Part shown: positions 8,235 through 18,247 of the stretch, one piece after another
Numbering within the stretch: position 1 is the first letter of the stretch
How the letters are laid out: each line of letters opens with the position of its first letter
From: Aureococcus anophagefferens
Taxonomy: Eukaryota; Sar; Pelagophyceae; Pelagomonadales; Pelagomonadaceae
DNA length: 64,000 bases
Direction of reading: 5' to 3'
Assembly: GCF_000186865.1 (NCBI RefSeq)
Contig: NW_008705564.1
Location: forward strand, 2,166,839-2,230,838
Position numbers and translations under genes: made by a program
Notes under the pieces: model-generated
The model's database searches: none
What the model saw: the letters and a program-made list of their open reading frames with translations, nothing else
What the model was told of the DNA's origin: nothing

Positions 8235-10328
8235 TTAGTCCCGGCCGAAGAACGACGCGAGCGCGGCCTTGGCCTTCTTGAGCAGCTTCCGCGCGCCCTT
8301 CTTCCGCTTCTTCGGCGAGTCGAGGCCGTCGAAGAGCGCGAACGCGGGTTTGTAGCCCGCGCAGTCGACGTCCGGCGCGTCCGCGTCGACGCAGACCGCG
8401 GGCGTCTCGACCGTCGCCGCGTAGACGCACGTCGACGGCTCGTCGACGTCCAGGATGCCCGTCTCGGCGCCGCAGACGAGGGTCACGGCGAGGGACCGGC
8501 TCGGCCCGTTCCAGCAGTGCTCGCCGTGCTCGTAGACGAGCGTCGCGGTCACGTTGTTCGCGTGTTTCGTCGACCGCTGGTAGTCGCCGAGGCGCGTCGA
8601 CCCCTGCTTGGCGCCCTTGAAGAAGCAGACCTCGTACTTGTAGCCCGAGAACTTCTTCGAGATGCACGTCTCGCGCAGCGGCCACAGCGCGGAATCGCGC
8701 CCGTAGCGGTCGTCGTCGCCGAGCGCGTCGCGCGCCTTGTCGAGGCGCCGCTCCTTCCGTCGCTGCTCCTCCTCGAGGTCCCGGAGCGCGCCCTCGAGCT
8801 TCTTCAACGCCTTCTTCTGCGCGGCGCTGACGTAGCCCTTGTCCGGGTCCGCGTGGCCGTCGACGTCGAGCCGCGGGTCCGCCGGCTCGTAGCTCTTCCC
8901 GTAGTCGAAGTCGTCGTCGTCGTAGCGCCGGCTCTTGTAGTCGTCGTCGGGGAAGACGTCGTCGGGGATGTCGCCGTACTCGTCGTCGGGGAAGTCCTCG
9001 TCGTCGAGGCCCGCGAACGAGTTCGACCCGTAGTCGCCGTCGCCGTAGTCGTCCCTGAAGTCGTAGTCGTCGCCGTAGGCGTCGTAGTCCTCGCCGCCGC
9101 CGTCGAGCTCCACGGTCTGCTCGTACTCCGGCGCGGGCTCGTCGAGCGCCGCGTCGGCGTCCGCGTCGGCGTCCGCGTCGGGCCGCTCGGGCTCCGCCTC
9201 GGAGTCTGCCGCGGCGTCCGCCTCGACGGCCTCCGTCCCGGGCTCGGGCGCGGCCTCCGATTCCGCTTCGGCCTCGACGGCCTCCGCCTCGGCGCCCTCC
9301 GCCTCGGCGCCCTCCGCCTCGACGCCCTCCGCCTCGACGGCGTCGGCATCGGGCTCGGGCGCGGCCTCCGATTCCGCTTCGGCCTCGACGGCCTCCGCCT
9401 CGGCGCCCTCCGCCTCGGCGCCCTCCGCCTCGACGCCCTCCGCCTCGACGGCGTCGGCATCGGGCTCGGGCGCGGCCTCCGATTCCGGTTCGGCCCCGAC
9501 GGCCTCCGCCTCGGCGCCCGCCGCCTCGGCGCCCTCCGGCTCCGGCTCGGCGGCCTCGTCGGCGGCCTCGGCCTCGAGGGCCTCGGCCTCGGTGGCGGGC
9601 TCGTCGGCCGCCGGCTCGGCCTCCGCCTCGGCGGGCTCGACCGCCGGCAGCCCGTTGGCGACGCGGGCGAGGCGCACGAGCGCGTCGCCGGCCTTGGCCT
9701 CGCGCGCGAGATCGACGACCAGCCGCCGCAACTCCGACCCGGAGAGCGCGTCGAGGCGCAGCTCCTTGTAGATGGCCCGCTCGCCGTCGGCGCGCTTCAG
9801 CGCCGCGTGGGCCTCGCGCGCCTCGTCGACGCGCGCGCGCGCGGCGTCGATCTTCGCGCGCAGGCCGTCGAGCTCGCCCTCGGAGCCCGCGAGGACCCGC
9901 GCGGCCTCGGCCTTGCCCGCGCGGGCCTCGCAGGCCATGGTGCGCATCTTCGCGACGCCCGCGGCCGCCGCGGCCCTGGCCGCCGCCGCGTCGGCCTCGG
10001 CCCGGGCCCGGAGCGCCGCGCAGTCGTCGCCGCAGAATCCCGCGGGTTCGTCGGCGCCGTCGCAGCAGTCGCAGACGCCGTCGCCGACGCGGCTCGCGGG
10101 CAGGAACGCCGCGGACCCAGCGCCGCCGCCGGCGCAGGCGAAGGACGGCCGCGCCGCGAGCGCCGCGGACGCGCAGGCCGACGTGTGCGGCTCGTCGCCG
10201 CCGTCGACCGGGCAGTCGCAGTAGTCGTCGTCGACGCGGTCCGGCGGCACGGCGCAGGCGGGCGCGGCGTCGTCGGCGACGGCGCGCAGCAGCGCCGCGA
10301 GCAGCGCGGCGATGCGCCAGCGCCACAT
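8235..10328 (-). CDS. Glucosidase II beta subunit (PRKCSH-like)
   Basis: ATG 10328 to TAA 8235, 697 residues. A signal peptide (RIAALLAALLRAVADDAA) leads into the two Cys-rich LDLa-like modules typical of this subunit: DDYCDCPVDGGDEPHTSAC and VGDGVCDCCDGADEP. A coiled coil and a Glu/Ala-rich linker with perfect 37-residue repeats follow, then an Asp/Tyr-rich stretch, a second coiled coil, and a C-terminal mannose-6-phosphate receptor homology domain (ETCISKKFSGYKYEVC, EHGEHCWNGPSRS, LVCG, EPSTCVY). In known systems this subunit retains the catalytic alpha chain in the ER and recognises N-glycans during glucose trimming. The C-terminus ends FFGRD with no obvious HDEL. The acidic linker is expanded relative to usual. 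Confidence 0.92.
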   Translation of the reverse strand: MWRWRIAALLAALLRAVADDAAPACAVPPDRVDDDYCDCPVDGGDEPHTSACASAALAARPSFACAGGGAGSAAFLPASRVGDGVCDCCDGADEPAGFCGDDCAALRARAEADAAAARAAAAAGVAKMRTMACEARAGKAEAARVLAGSEGELDGLRAKIDAARARVDEAREAHAALKRADGERAIYKELRLDALSGSELRRLVVDLAREAKAGDALVRLARVANGLPAVEPAEAEAEPAADEPATEAEALEAEAADEAAEPEPEGAEAAGAEAEAVGAEPESEAAPEPDADAVEAEGVEAEGAEAEGAEAEAVEAEAESEAAPEPDADAVEAEGVEAEGAEAEGAEAEAVEAEAESEAAPEPGTEAVEADAAADSEAEPERPDADADADADAALDEPAPEYEQTVELDGGGEDYDAYGDDYDFRDDYGDGDYGSNSFAGLDDEDFPDDEYGDIPDDVFPDDDYKSRRYDDDDFDYGKSYEPADPRLDVDGHADPDKGYVSAAQKKALKKLEGALRDLEEEQRRKERRLDKARDALGDDDRYGRDSALWPLRETCISKKFSGYKYEVCFFKGAKQGSTRLGDYQRSTKHANNVTATLVYEHGEHCWNGPSRSLAVTLVCGAETGILDVDEPSTCVYAATVETPAVCVDADAPDVDCAGYKPAFALFDGLDSPKKRKKGARKLLKKAKAALASFFGRD
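9241..9540 (-). repeat. 111-bp tandem repeats in glucosidase II beta linker
   Basis: Two perfect 111-bp units (starts near 9241 and 9352) and a third diverged partial unit (from 9463), encoding 37-residue repeats rich in EAEG and EAAPEPDADAV. The unit is a multiple of three, so expansion keeps frame. Confidence 0.9.
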
Positions 10329-10437
10329 TGGTGCCGGCGCGTCGCGACGAGGCGAATGTCTTTGGACGCCGACTGTGGCGAGGCGGCGAGTCGGCGGCAC
10401 CGTCGACCAGACCACGCGCACCGCCGCCTACGACACG

Positions 10438-11517
10438 ATGCGCGCGCTCCTCGCCCTCGCGGCCCTCGGCGGCGCCAACGCCTTCGCGCCGCCGCCGCAG
10501 CCGCCCGCGACCCTCGTGCGACGGCACGCCATCAAGGTGAAGGTGGAGGTCGACATCCCCGCGCTCTGGGACGGCGCCAAGGAGGCGGCCTACAAGGTCG
10601 GCGACCTCGCCGGCGCCGTCGCCGGCTCCAGCGGCGAACAAAGCGCGAAGCCCCCCGCCGACCCCCTCGCCGCCGCGTCGGCGAAGATCAACGCGACGGT
10701 GGCGTCCGCGGCCGAAACCGCGGACGCGATCCGGCGCTTCCCGGCGGACGTCGAGGCGAAGGCCGCCGCGACGGTCGAGAGCGTCGCCAAGACCATCGAC
10801 ACGGTCCAGGCGCTGCCGGGTCGCGTCGCGGAGACGCTGGACGAGACCGTGGACGGCGCGAAAAGGACGGCGGCGCGCATCAAGTCCATCCCGTCGCGCG
10901 TCCAATCTTCCGTGGACGAGACCACGCGATCCATCACCGGCGCCATCGACTTCGTCGCCGACCTGCCGTCGCGCGCGCAGCGCACGGCCGACGGCGTCAC
11001 GAAGACCGTGACCCAGACCGCGGAGACGGTGGAGAAGGCCGCGTCGGCCACGAATTCCTTCCTCGGCGCCGTCAAGGGCGCCGCGAAGGAGATCGCCGCG
11101 TACAAACCCGAGGACGGAGCGAAGGCGACGGAGGAGATGCTCGCCAAGGCCGACGCCATCGCCGCGGGGAAGGCGCCGACCGCCGCGCCCGCGGCGCCGG
11201 AGAAGCCCGCCCCCGCGTCCAAGGCGCCCGCCGCGGCGCCGAGCCCGCCCAAGGCCGCGGACGCCGCGGCGGACGCGGTCGCCCTGGCGACGCGGCTTCG
11301 CGACGCGGTCGTCGACGTCGACAACGCGGCCTACGGCGACAAGATCGCCGCGTCGTTCCTCGCGTCGCTGGTCTTCCTCGGCGTCGTCATCCCCACGTCC
11401 CCCTTCACGGCGCCGCCGCCCGTCCCGACGACGAAGCGGGAGAAGCGCGCGGCGTACGTCGCCGCGGAGCTCGCCGCGCGGAAGAACGCGCCCCGTCCGA
11501 TCGCCGTCGACGATTAA
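10438..11517 (+). CDS. Plastid-targeted helical protein of unknown function
   Basis: ATG 10438 to TAA, 359 residues. The N-terminus (MRALLALAALGGANAFAPPP) is a signal peptide followed by an ANA-FAP motif. That is the ASAFAP-type bipartite plastid import signal of algae with red secondary plastids, with Phe at the transit-peptide start. The mature part is amphipathic-helical with loose 30-40 residue repeats (VAETLDETVDGAKRTAAR, VQSSVDETTRSITGAID, RTADGVTKTVTQTAETV), resembling LEA/apolipoprotein-like lipid-binding helices. An Ala/Pro linker and a C-terminal hydrophobic stretch (KIAASFLASLVFLGVVIP) suggest membrane association. Its 109-bp spacer with glucosidase II beta implies a divergent promoter. 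Confidence 0.75.
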   Translation: MRALLALAALGGANAFAPPPQPPATLVRRHAIKVKVEVDIPALWDGAKEAAYKVGDLAGAVAGSSGEQSAKPPADPLAAASAKINATVASAAETADAIRRFPADVEAKAAATVESVAKTIDTVQALPGRVAETLDETVDGAKRTAARIKSIPSRVQSSVDETTRSITGAIDFVADLPSRAQRTADGVTKTVTQTAETVEKAASATNSFLGAVKGAAKEIAAYKPEDGAKATEEMLAKADAIAAGKAPTAAPAAPEKPAPASKAPAAAPSPPKAADAAADAVALATRLRDAVVDVDNAAYGDKIAASFLASLVFLGVVIPTSPFTAPPPVPTTKREKRAAYVAAELAARKNAPRPIAVDD

Positions 11518-11522
11518 GCTCC

Positions 11523-13048
11523 TCATATCTGCTCGAAGTAGCGGCGCATCTCGAAGTCCGTGACGGCGCGCTCGAAGGCGAGAACCTCGTTGTCGAAGAA
11601 GGTCGCGTAGTGGTCGACGACGACGTCGCCGAAGGCGCCGCGCGCGAAGGCCGACGCCTTGAACGCCGCGCTCGCGTCCTTGAGCGTCGTCGGCACGAGG
11701 GGCAGGCCCGGCGTCGAGTAGGCGTCGCCGACGAACTGGGCCGGCGGCTCGAGCTTGGCCCGGACGCCCGCGAGGCCCGAGGCGAGGACCGCGGCGAAGG
11801 CGAGGTACGGGTTCGCGTCCGCGCCGGGGATGCGCATCTCCACGCGGAGCGCCTCGCCGGAGCCGACGACGCGGAAGCCCGCCGTGCGGTTGTCGGCGGA
11901 CCAGACGAGGGCCGTCGGCGCCCAGCTCTTCGACTGGTAGCGCTTGTAGGCGTTGACCGTCGGCGCGTAGAACCTGGGCGGCGGCGTCCGCGGCGGCGGG
12001 CGAACGGGGGACGCGGCGCGCGCGCGGCATGAGGTCGGGCGTGTGCGCCATCCAGCCCGCGAGGAAGTGGGCGAAGACGTCGGAGACGCCGCGCGCGCCT
12101 ACGGCGTCCCTCCTTTTCTCGCGGGCGGCGCGCGTCGCGCGGGCGCGCACCGGGCCCGAGGTCGCGGTCGCCGAGGAAGGCGTTGGAGCCGTCGGGCCGC
12201 GTGAGCGAGCAGTGGATGTGGCACGAGCTGCCCGGCTCGTCCGCCGACGGCTTGGCCATGAACGTCACGGAGATGTTTTCCTGGTCCGCGATCTCCTTGA
12301 GGCACTGCTTGAAGACGACGTGGTTGTCGGCCATGGCCAGCGCGCCGTCGTAGCGCACGTTGAGCTCGTGCTGGCCCTTGGCCGCCTCGCCCTTGGACGT
12401 CTCGACGACCATGCCCGCGGCCTTGAGCGCACGGCGGACGCGGCGGTGGTAGAACTCGGTGCGCGCGCCCTGGAGGAGGTGGTAGTCCTCGACGTACTGG
12501 CCGATGGGCTCGAGGTTCGAGTGGCCCTTGGCGTGCGCGGCCTTGTAGGAGTCCGCGTAGATGAAGTACTCGAGCTCCGACGCGACGTTCGCGCCGCCGA
12601 GGCCCGCGGCGTCGACGGCGTCGACCTGGCTCCGGAGCACGGACCGCGGCGCGACGGCGACGGGCGCGCCCGTCGCGCCGTCGCGCACGTCGCACTGGAC
12701 GAGCGCCGTCTTCTCGCGCCACGAGCACGCGCGCAGCGTCGCGAGATCCGGCGCGAGGTGGAAGTCGCCGTAGCCCTCGGCGTAGCCGAAGCCCGCGTAG
12801 CCGTCGACGGGGTCCATGGCCATGTCCACGGCCGCGAGGTAGTTGCAGGCGTGCGTGCCGTGGCCCAGGGCGTCGGCGAGGAAGAAGTCGGCGTCGAAGA
12901 GCTTGCCCATGGGACGGCCGTAGAGGTCGTGCATCATGACCATGACCGTCTCGACGTCGCCCGCCGCGACGCCCGCCCGGAGCTCCGACGCCGTCATGTA
13001 GGACCGCAGGGGCGCGGCGCGGCGCGCGAGGGCGCGTGCGGCTATCAT
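11523..13048 (-). CDS. Glutamine synthetase family enzyme (class I-like)
   Basis: Exons 13048-12151, 12098-12026 and 11973-11523 give 473 residues. The N-terminus (MIAARALARRAAPLRSY) is Arg/Ala-rich and could be mitochondrial. The core has GS-family motifs: GFGYAEGYGDFHLAPDLATL, ELEYFIYAD (metal-site Glu), KGQHELNV, SSCHIHCSL, SADNRTAGFRVVG and EMRIPGADANPYLAFAAVLASG. The sequence looks like the polyamine or alternative-substrate GS group rather than housekeeping GS, so substrate is uncertain. Two introns are exactly 52 nt. The first (12150-12099) is GT-AG. The second (12025-11974) must be GC-AG to keep both frame and homology (MPFYAPTVN). The stop is only 5 bp from the convergent plastid-protein stop. 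Confidence 0.88.
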
Positions 13049-13161
13049 CGTGCACTGAGAGGCTGCCCCGGAATTCAACCTCAACCTGGGGGTTCACCAT
13101 TGCCCGGAAAAGCGCGCCACGCGACCGGTGCCGCCGGAGTTCGAGTCCCCTTTAGCGCCCG

Positions 13162-13929
13162 TTACCTCGGCGCGACCAGGGGCGGCCACCGCGCGGCGAG
13201 GGGCGCGTCCGCGCCCGCGGCGGCCGCGCGGCCCGCGCGGAGCGCGGCCGCGTCCGGCGCCGGCGGCGCGCCGAAGCCCGGGAACGCCGCGGAGAGGAAG
13301 GCGTCCCAGGCGGGGATGGACCACTCCTCGACGTGGCGCTCGACGAGGCCCGAGTCGCCGAGTGTGAACGTCGTCCGGCCGACGAAGGCCTTGATCCGCG
13401 GCCGCCAGGGCAGGCGCAGCGCGCCCTCGAGGCGCCACTCGGCGACGATGGTCGACGCGTCGACGAACGTCGGCGGCTCGAGGAGCTCGACGGCCGACCG
13501 CCGCGCGTCGAAGAGGCCCCGGAGCGACTGCGCGAAGATTTCGGGCGACCGCACGGGCATGTCCGGGTCCGGCGAGTCGAAGAAGCAGCGCGGGTCGTAG
13601 ATCTCGCGGCTGAGGAAGCCCGTCACGTAGTACTGGCGCTCGTCAAAGTCCGCGGCGAGGACCGCCAGCGTCTCCGCGCGCGAGAGCGTGGCCCCGGCCG
13701 CCGGCGGCGGCGAAACGGCCGCGAACGCGTCGAGGCCGAGCAGCGACTTGTGCCGCGCGTAGAGCCAGGCCTGCGACTCGCGCGCCGCCTGCGCCGCGTC
13801 GAGGAACCGCCGCTTGAAGAAGGGGCACTTGAGCTGCTGGGCGCGGCCCTCGAGGCGGGAGGCGAGGGACAGCGCACTGGCCGCGGGGGCCCACAAAAAG
13901 AGCACGACGGCCGCGAGCCGTGCCCGCAT
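13162..13929 (-). CDS. DUF2358 (SnoaL/NTF2-like) protein, probably plastid-targeted
   Basis: ATG 13929 to TAA 13162, 255 residues. The N-terminus MRARLAAVVLFLWAPAASALSLASRL is a signal-peptide-like leader. The family-like core is ADFDERQYYVTGFLSREIYDPRCFFDSPDPDMPVRSPEIFAQSLRGL and later RTTFTLGDSGLVERHVEEWSIPAWDAFL, matching the DUF2358 pattern known in plants and algae: IYDP, C-F-x-DP, then a W-ending strand. Biochemical function is unknown. It is divergent to Med8 with a 162-bp spacer. Confidence 0.75.
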   Translation of the reverse strand: MRARLAAVVLFLWAPAASALSLASRLEGRAQQLKCPFFKRRFLDAAQAARESQAWLYARHKSLLGLDAFAAVSPPPAAGATLSRAETLAVLAADFDERQYYVTGFLSREIYDPRCFFDSPDPDMPVRSPEIFAQSLRGLFDARRSAVELLEPPTFVDASTIVAEWRLEGALRLPWRPRIKAFVGRTTFTLGDSGLVERHVEEWSIPAWDAFLSAAFPGFGAPPAPDAAALRAGRAAAAGADAPLAARWPPLVAPR

Positions 13930-14091
13930 CGTCGAGGGCGCGCGCCGACGCGTTTCGGGGACGAACGGTCGCCCAGATCGTGCGGCGCGGGCGCCGAAAT
14001 CGGGTCCTTGAGGCAAGCCCAGAGTCTGGAGATCGAGGGCAACCACATTGCTCGAGAGGTGCACCTTGGCGCCGCGCGCGCGCAGTGCGCC

Positions 14092-14682
14092 ATGGACAAC
14101 ACCTTGAACACGAACCTCGCGCGCCTTCGGTCGCAAGCGCACCTGATCCGCACGTCCATCGAAGCGCTCATCGGCCAGGCGCGGTTCCAGGCCGTGCTGC
14201 GCTGGGAGGAGGTGCTCTTCCAGTTCAACACGCTCCAGCGGCAGATGGACGACCTCCGCGACGAGATCGTCGCGCTCCCCATCCTGTCCTACTTCCTCCT
14301 CGCGCCGAAGCGCCTGCCGACGAACCCGGACGACAGCGCGCGCGCGGCGTCGCGGCGGTCGCGCGCCGCGACGAACGGCGACGCGTACGCCCCCCCGCAG
14401 TCCCGATGATGCTGAGCACGCGCGAGCTCCCGGCCATGGAGGAGGCCTGGGCCGCCGAGCGCGCGGCGCCGGAGCCGCGCATCCCCACGGTGCGTCGCTC
14501 CCGTCCCGCCGCGCGCCGCGCGGCGACGCGGCGACGCGCCTCGCGCGCAGGCCCAGGTCGAGGCGCACAACGCGCTCGTCGAGGACCTCGACGCGATCCT
14601 CCAGCCCGCGGACTACCGGAGGCCACTGCCGCCCGCACCGCCCGCGGCCGCGCCGGCCGTCGCGTGGCCCGCGGACCTCTAA
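14092..14682 (+). CDS. Mediator complex subunit 8 (Med8-like)
   Basis: Exons 14092-14335, 14401-14489 and 14551-14682 join to 154 residues. Residues 1-80 (LRSQAHLIRTSIEALI, then WEEVLFQFNTLQRQMDDLRDEIVALPILSYFLLAPKRLPTNPDD) match the Med8 N-terminal helices and the following Pro-rich turn. The next exon gives MMLSTRELPAMEEAW, fitting the conserved LRTK-P-E segment of Med8, and the last exon closes with a helix (EAHNALVEDLDAILQP). Med8 belongs to the head module of Mediator, bridging activators to RNA polymerase II. The first intron (65 bp) is GC-AG, the second (61 bp) GT-AG. It is short for the family. Confidence rests on pattern, not alignment scores. Confidence 0.7.
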
Positions 14683-14926
14683 GATGTCGGGTGGCTTCTG
14701 AGGCCGGCAGTGTCGCCGCAGCACTGCTGCGGACGTCGCACACGCCGAATGTCCGCGACGTTCTCTCTCGTCGGTGCGTTCTCCATTCGACTCCATTCCC
14801 CGGAGGAAGGAGCAAACCTCAACTTGTCGGGACTGCAACGAATCTTCTGAGATGTTTCATTTTTAGCCCCGTCGCGCCGACGCGGCTGGCTGGCCTGGGC
14901 CTGTGGAAGACGCCACCCTCCCCAGC

Positions 14927-15460
14927 ATGGGCCGGGGCGGGTCGGGCCCGAAGGCTTCTAGCGAGGTGAAGAACGCGCACTGGCCCCCGAAGAAGAACGA
15001 TCCCGTGCACAGCCACGAGCCGCCGGAGAATTGCTGCTGCTGCCCCCAAAAGGTCGTCGAGGAGGACCCGCGCATGGTGCGCGTCAAGTCCATGCAGCAC
15101 ATCCACGTCTCCCAGAAGGTCATCGACGCCCAGCCGAAGCCCGAGGACGGCGCACCGGACGCCGGGGAGACCAAGGAGGAGGGCCCGCCGAACGGAGGCG
15201 GCGGCAAGGAGTCGCCGCCGCGGGCCGAGAACGCGTCCGACGAGCCGGCGCCGGAGGCGCCGAAGCGCATGGACGACGACTTCGACGACGACCTGAGCCG
15301 CTACCCGGAGCCGGAGATCGTCATCGACGAGGTGTCCTTCCCCGAGGCCGTCGAGCGCAAGGACGCGCCCGCGATCGGCATCATGGGCTTCCTCTGCTGC
15401 GGCGGCAACAGCGGCTTCAAACGGGTGGGCTCCGGCGGCGCGCCGGCGGACATGCCCTGA
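14927..15460 (+). CDS. Small acidic protein with possible N-myristoylation and Cys cluster
   Basis: ATG 14927 to TGA, 177 residues, no intron. It begins MGRGGSG, with Gly2 and Ser6 as in N-myristoylation sites. A run of four cysteines (ENCCCCPQKV) near residue 37 and GFLCCGGNSGF near the end could be palmitoylated. The middle is acidic and Pro/Glu-rich, so largely disordered. No domain recognised. Membrane-peripheral location is inferred. Confidence 0.6.
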   Translation: MGRGGSGPKASSEVKNAHWPPKKNDPVHSHEPPENCCCCPQKVVEEDPRMVRVKSMQHIHVSQKVIDAQPKPEDGAPDAGETKEEGPPNGGGGKESPPRAENASDEPAPEAPKRMDDDFDDDLSRYPEPEIVIDEVSFPEAVERKDAPAIGIMGFLCCGGNSGFKRVGSGGAPADMP

Positions 15461-15745
15461 GGCGAGCCGGGCGCCCTCGGCGCCCGCCTGTGTGCATAGC
15501 TTGTGTGTCGCCCGCCGCGACGAGCGCGGCCCGCGGCCGGCGCGAAGAAAAAAGAAGCGCCGGTGTGTAATTCGCGGAGGTAGTGGACGAGGTGCGTTCC
15601 GCCCAGGATAGGAGGGCGGTTCGAGGGCCGGGAGCGAAGTGAAGAACTCCGTGCGACCCGCCATTGAGTTCAACATCGCGATAACGCCTGCAACACAAAC
15701 CGTGAGCGGCTTCGTTCCAGCACCAGTGGTGAATTCTCCGCGTCG

Positions 15746-17961
15746 ATGGTCGACCGCACCGGCAACGGCGCGCGCGGCAGCCCTCTGCGGTTCGCGGTCG
15801 CGTCGCAGCTCCTCCGCGGCGCCGGCGCCTGGGCGCCCGACGCCGACGCCCTCGCCGCGACGGCGGGCCGCGAGGTGCGCGTCCTGCACCGGCACGCGAA
15901 GAGCAACGCGTTCCTCTACTTTTACGACGCCGACGACGAGGCGGCGGCGTACGGTGCGGCGACGCCGACGGAGGCGGACGCGGTCGAGGTCACGGGCCAG
16001 GTCACGGGCTCTACGTCGCGCTCATGGAGGCCCTCGCGGCGCGGGGCGGCTGGACCGTGCGCTACTTCGTCATGTGCGCCGAGTCCTACGACTGCGCGGC
16101 GAACCAGACGGCGGGCCTCATCCCCAAGGGCACGGAGGCCGTTATCAGTGTCCTGCGGCCGTGACGATTTTCGAGAGTTTTTTAACCGGGAAAACGATGA
16201 ATAATCGTTACCGACGTGCTTGGTAGGACTTTATGCGCTACTTCCAGGACAACATGACGACCTTCGACGCCGTCGTCTCGTCCTTCCCGATGACATCGGC
16301 GACAATACCCTACCTGTCGTGGCTCGAGCCGCCGAGCCTCCGGACGGGCTGGTCGGCGTTCGCGCGGGCGCGCGGCCGCGCGATATGGTATGGTCCGACG
16401 CGCCGCGCGACGCGCCGCCCGCGCAGGTGCCGGACGGCAAGACGAGCGCGTCGCTCGTCGACCGGCTCGAGAACTGGACGCGGCCCTTCTCCGCGGACGT
16501 CTGGCTCGCGCTGTTCGTGCTCGTCGTGCTCGCCGGCGCGGCCTACGCGCTCCTCATCCGGGACGAGGCCGCCGGGAACCCGGGCGAGGACCTCTACACG
16601 GGCGTCTACCAGGCCGGCGTGACGATGACGGGCGCCGGCGGCTTCGAGCCGACGTCGCGCGCGGGCAAGGCCTTCGTCCTCATCTTCTCTTTCTTCACGC
16701 TGCTCGTCGTGGCGGCGTATACCGCGGGACTGCGGCGTCCTCCCGGCGCGGCGCTCCCGCCCCACTCGCGCGCGATCCGCAGGCGAACCTCACGACGTTC
16801 CTGACGATCTCCGCGATCGGGCAGCAGCCCATCACGCGCATCCAGTCCTTCGAGGACCTCGGCCTCCGGCCCTGCGTCAAGGCGACGTCGACGCAGAATT
16901 GGCTCGACGCGAACTACCCCAACGTGCGCTACGTGTCCATAAAGGACCTCCCGGGCTACGATCGCAGCGCCGACGCCTACTCGCAGCTCTTCCACTTCTT
17001 TCTCGACGGCGAGTGCGACGGCGTCGTCACGCACACGCACTACGCGCGCAACACGTTCATCCGCGACGCGCTCGGCGGCGGCGGCGCGCTCGGCTGCGAC
17101 GTCGAGCCGATCGGCCCCGTCGAGGGCGAGTACGTCTACAGCATCCCGTTCCGCGACGACGCCGATGACCCGCTGAAGGACGCGGCGTCCTACGCGCACG
17201 CGCTCCTCATCGCCGACTACGCCAAGGCGCCCATCGAGGACGCGTTCTTCCCCGTGAACCCGCGCGTCGCCGCCGGCTGCGGCGCCGGGCCGACGGACGA
17301 CGACCAGGACCTCGTCTTCGGCTTCCGCGACATGATCGGCTACTTCTTCATCGGCGTCGTGGGCCTCGCCGTCGCCGTCGTCGGCGTCCTCGTCGGCAAG
17401 GGCGAGGCGCGCTACCGCGCCGCGCGGCCCGAGCCCGGAGCCGCCGCCGCCGCCGCCGACGCGGCCGACGACGGGGACGCCGAGGCGCCGCTCAACGCGA
17501 TCCGGCGCGAGCTCGCCGACATCCGCGAGCGGCTCGACGCCCGGGCGCCGTCGCCTCTCCCGTCGCCCCGCGGCCAGAGGAAGAAGCGCGGCGCGAGGAG
17601 AGCGCCGAAGGCGCCGCTCTCGCGTGCTCTCGTGCTCTCGCGCCTGCAGGAGGACGAACTCGGCGACATCGAGCTGCCCGGCGGGCGCGACGAGACGGCG
17701 CCGTCGCTATGCGGCGGCTCCTTCCTGTACGATCAAGAAGCTCTGCTCCCGGGGGCGGTCCGTCGTCCGGCGGCTCGTCGGAGCGCGCGGACGCGCGCGC
17801 AGGGGTCATGTACAAGGAGCACCGCCATCGATCACCGCTGCACTTCGGCCGGGGCCGACCCGCGGAGGAGCGGCGCCTTCTTCGCGTCGGTCGTGTTGGA
17901 GACGACGGCGTCCTCCGCGAGATCACAGCAGCATTTCTTCTCACCCCATTGCCAGCAATAG
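15746..17961 (+). CDS. Ionotropic glutamate-receptor-like channel, five exons
   Basis: Predicted exons are 15746-15953, 16001-16149, 16227-16367, 16427-16723 and 16783-17961. The protein has a ligand-binding half-lobe (YGHGLYVALMEALAARGGWTVRYFV and DAVVSSFPMTSATIPYL), a first membrane helix (VWLALFVLVVLAGAAYALLI), a pore-loop region (YTGVYQAGVTMTGAGGFEPTS), a second helix (AFVLIFSFFTLLVVAAYTANLTTFLT, containing the SYTANL-type gate motif), the second lobe (IQSFEDLGLRPCVK to FFLDGECDGVV), and a final helix (GYFFIGVVGLAVAVVGVLVG). This order fits the iGluR/GLR superfamily of ligand-gated cation channels. The second intron is a family F introner. The two following introns (59 bp each) appear to be GC-AG; the left edge of the third (near 16368) is approximate. 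The 3' end is uncertain because it overlaps the antisense Cys-rich gene. Confidence 0.75.
16146..16226 (+). mobile_element. Introner, family F copy 1 (intron 16150-16226)
   Basis: An 81-bp element beginning CAGT|GTCCTGCGGCC and ending TTGGTAG, with imperfect 8-bp flanks GCCGTTAT (16138-16145) and GACTTTAT (16227-16234). The interior has GTGACGATTTTCGAGAG and AACCGGGAAAACGATGA, which recur in all family F copies. An internal stem can form between CCGTGACGATT and AATCGTTACCG. Confidence 0.8.
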
Positions 17962-18182
17962 CTCCCGCAGTCGTCCATATACGCCGGGTCGCATTTGACG
18001 CAGTCGTAATCTTCCGTCCGCCCGGGGCAGTCGCTCCCGCATCGTCCATCGCAAATCGGGGCTGTCCCGATGACCGTGCCACCTGTCCGGCCCAGAGCTT
18101 GGCAGTAAGCGACGCACGTCGTACTGTCGGCGGCCACCTGGACCATGAAAGAGACCAAGAGCGTCTTCATCAGCAGCGCCAT
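17832..18182 (-). CDS. Small Cys-rich secreted protein
   Basis: ATG 18182 to TGA 17832, 116 residues. A signal peptide (MKTLLVSFMVQVAADS) precedes a compact domain with 12 cysteines in close pairs: TTCVAYC, ICDGRCGSDC, YDCVKCD, DDCGSYCW and a KKCCCD triplet. Such spacing implies a disulfide-rich extracellular fold. I recognise no family. The tail is less conserved in character and may be disordered. It overlaps the last ~130 bp of the opposite-strand channel gene model and is divergent to the DUF938 gene over 65 bp. Confidence 0.65.
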   Translation of the reverse strand: MALLMKTLLVSFMVQVAADSTTCVAYCQALGRTGGTVIGTAPICDGRCGSDCPGRTEDYDCVKCDPAYMDDCGSYCWQWGEKKCCCDLAEDAVVSNTTDAKKAPLLRGSAPAEVQR

Positions 18183-18247
18183 ATTCGGATGTCAGCGCGT
18201 CGACCTTGAACGGCAGTTGAACCTGCAGTGAGCCTCAGAGTCTTTGG

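Noticed and set aside
8221..12150. A 1309-residue open frame antisense to glucosidase II beta and the GS gene
   Set aside because: Arg/Gly/Ala-only composition is the signature of an antisense shadow in GC-rich coding DNA. The opposite strand has clear domains.
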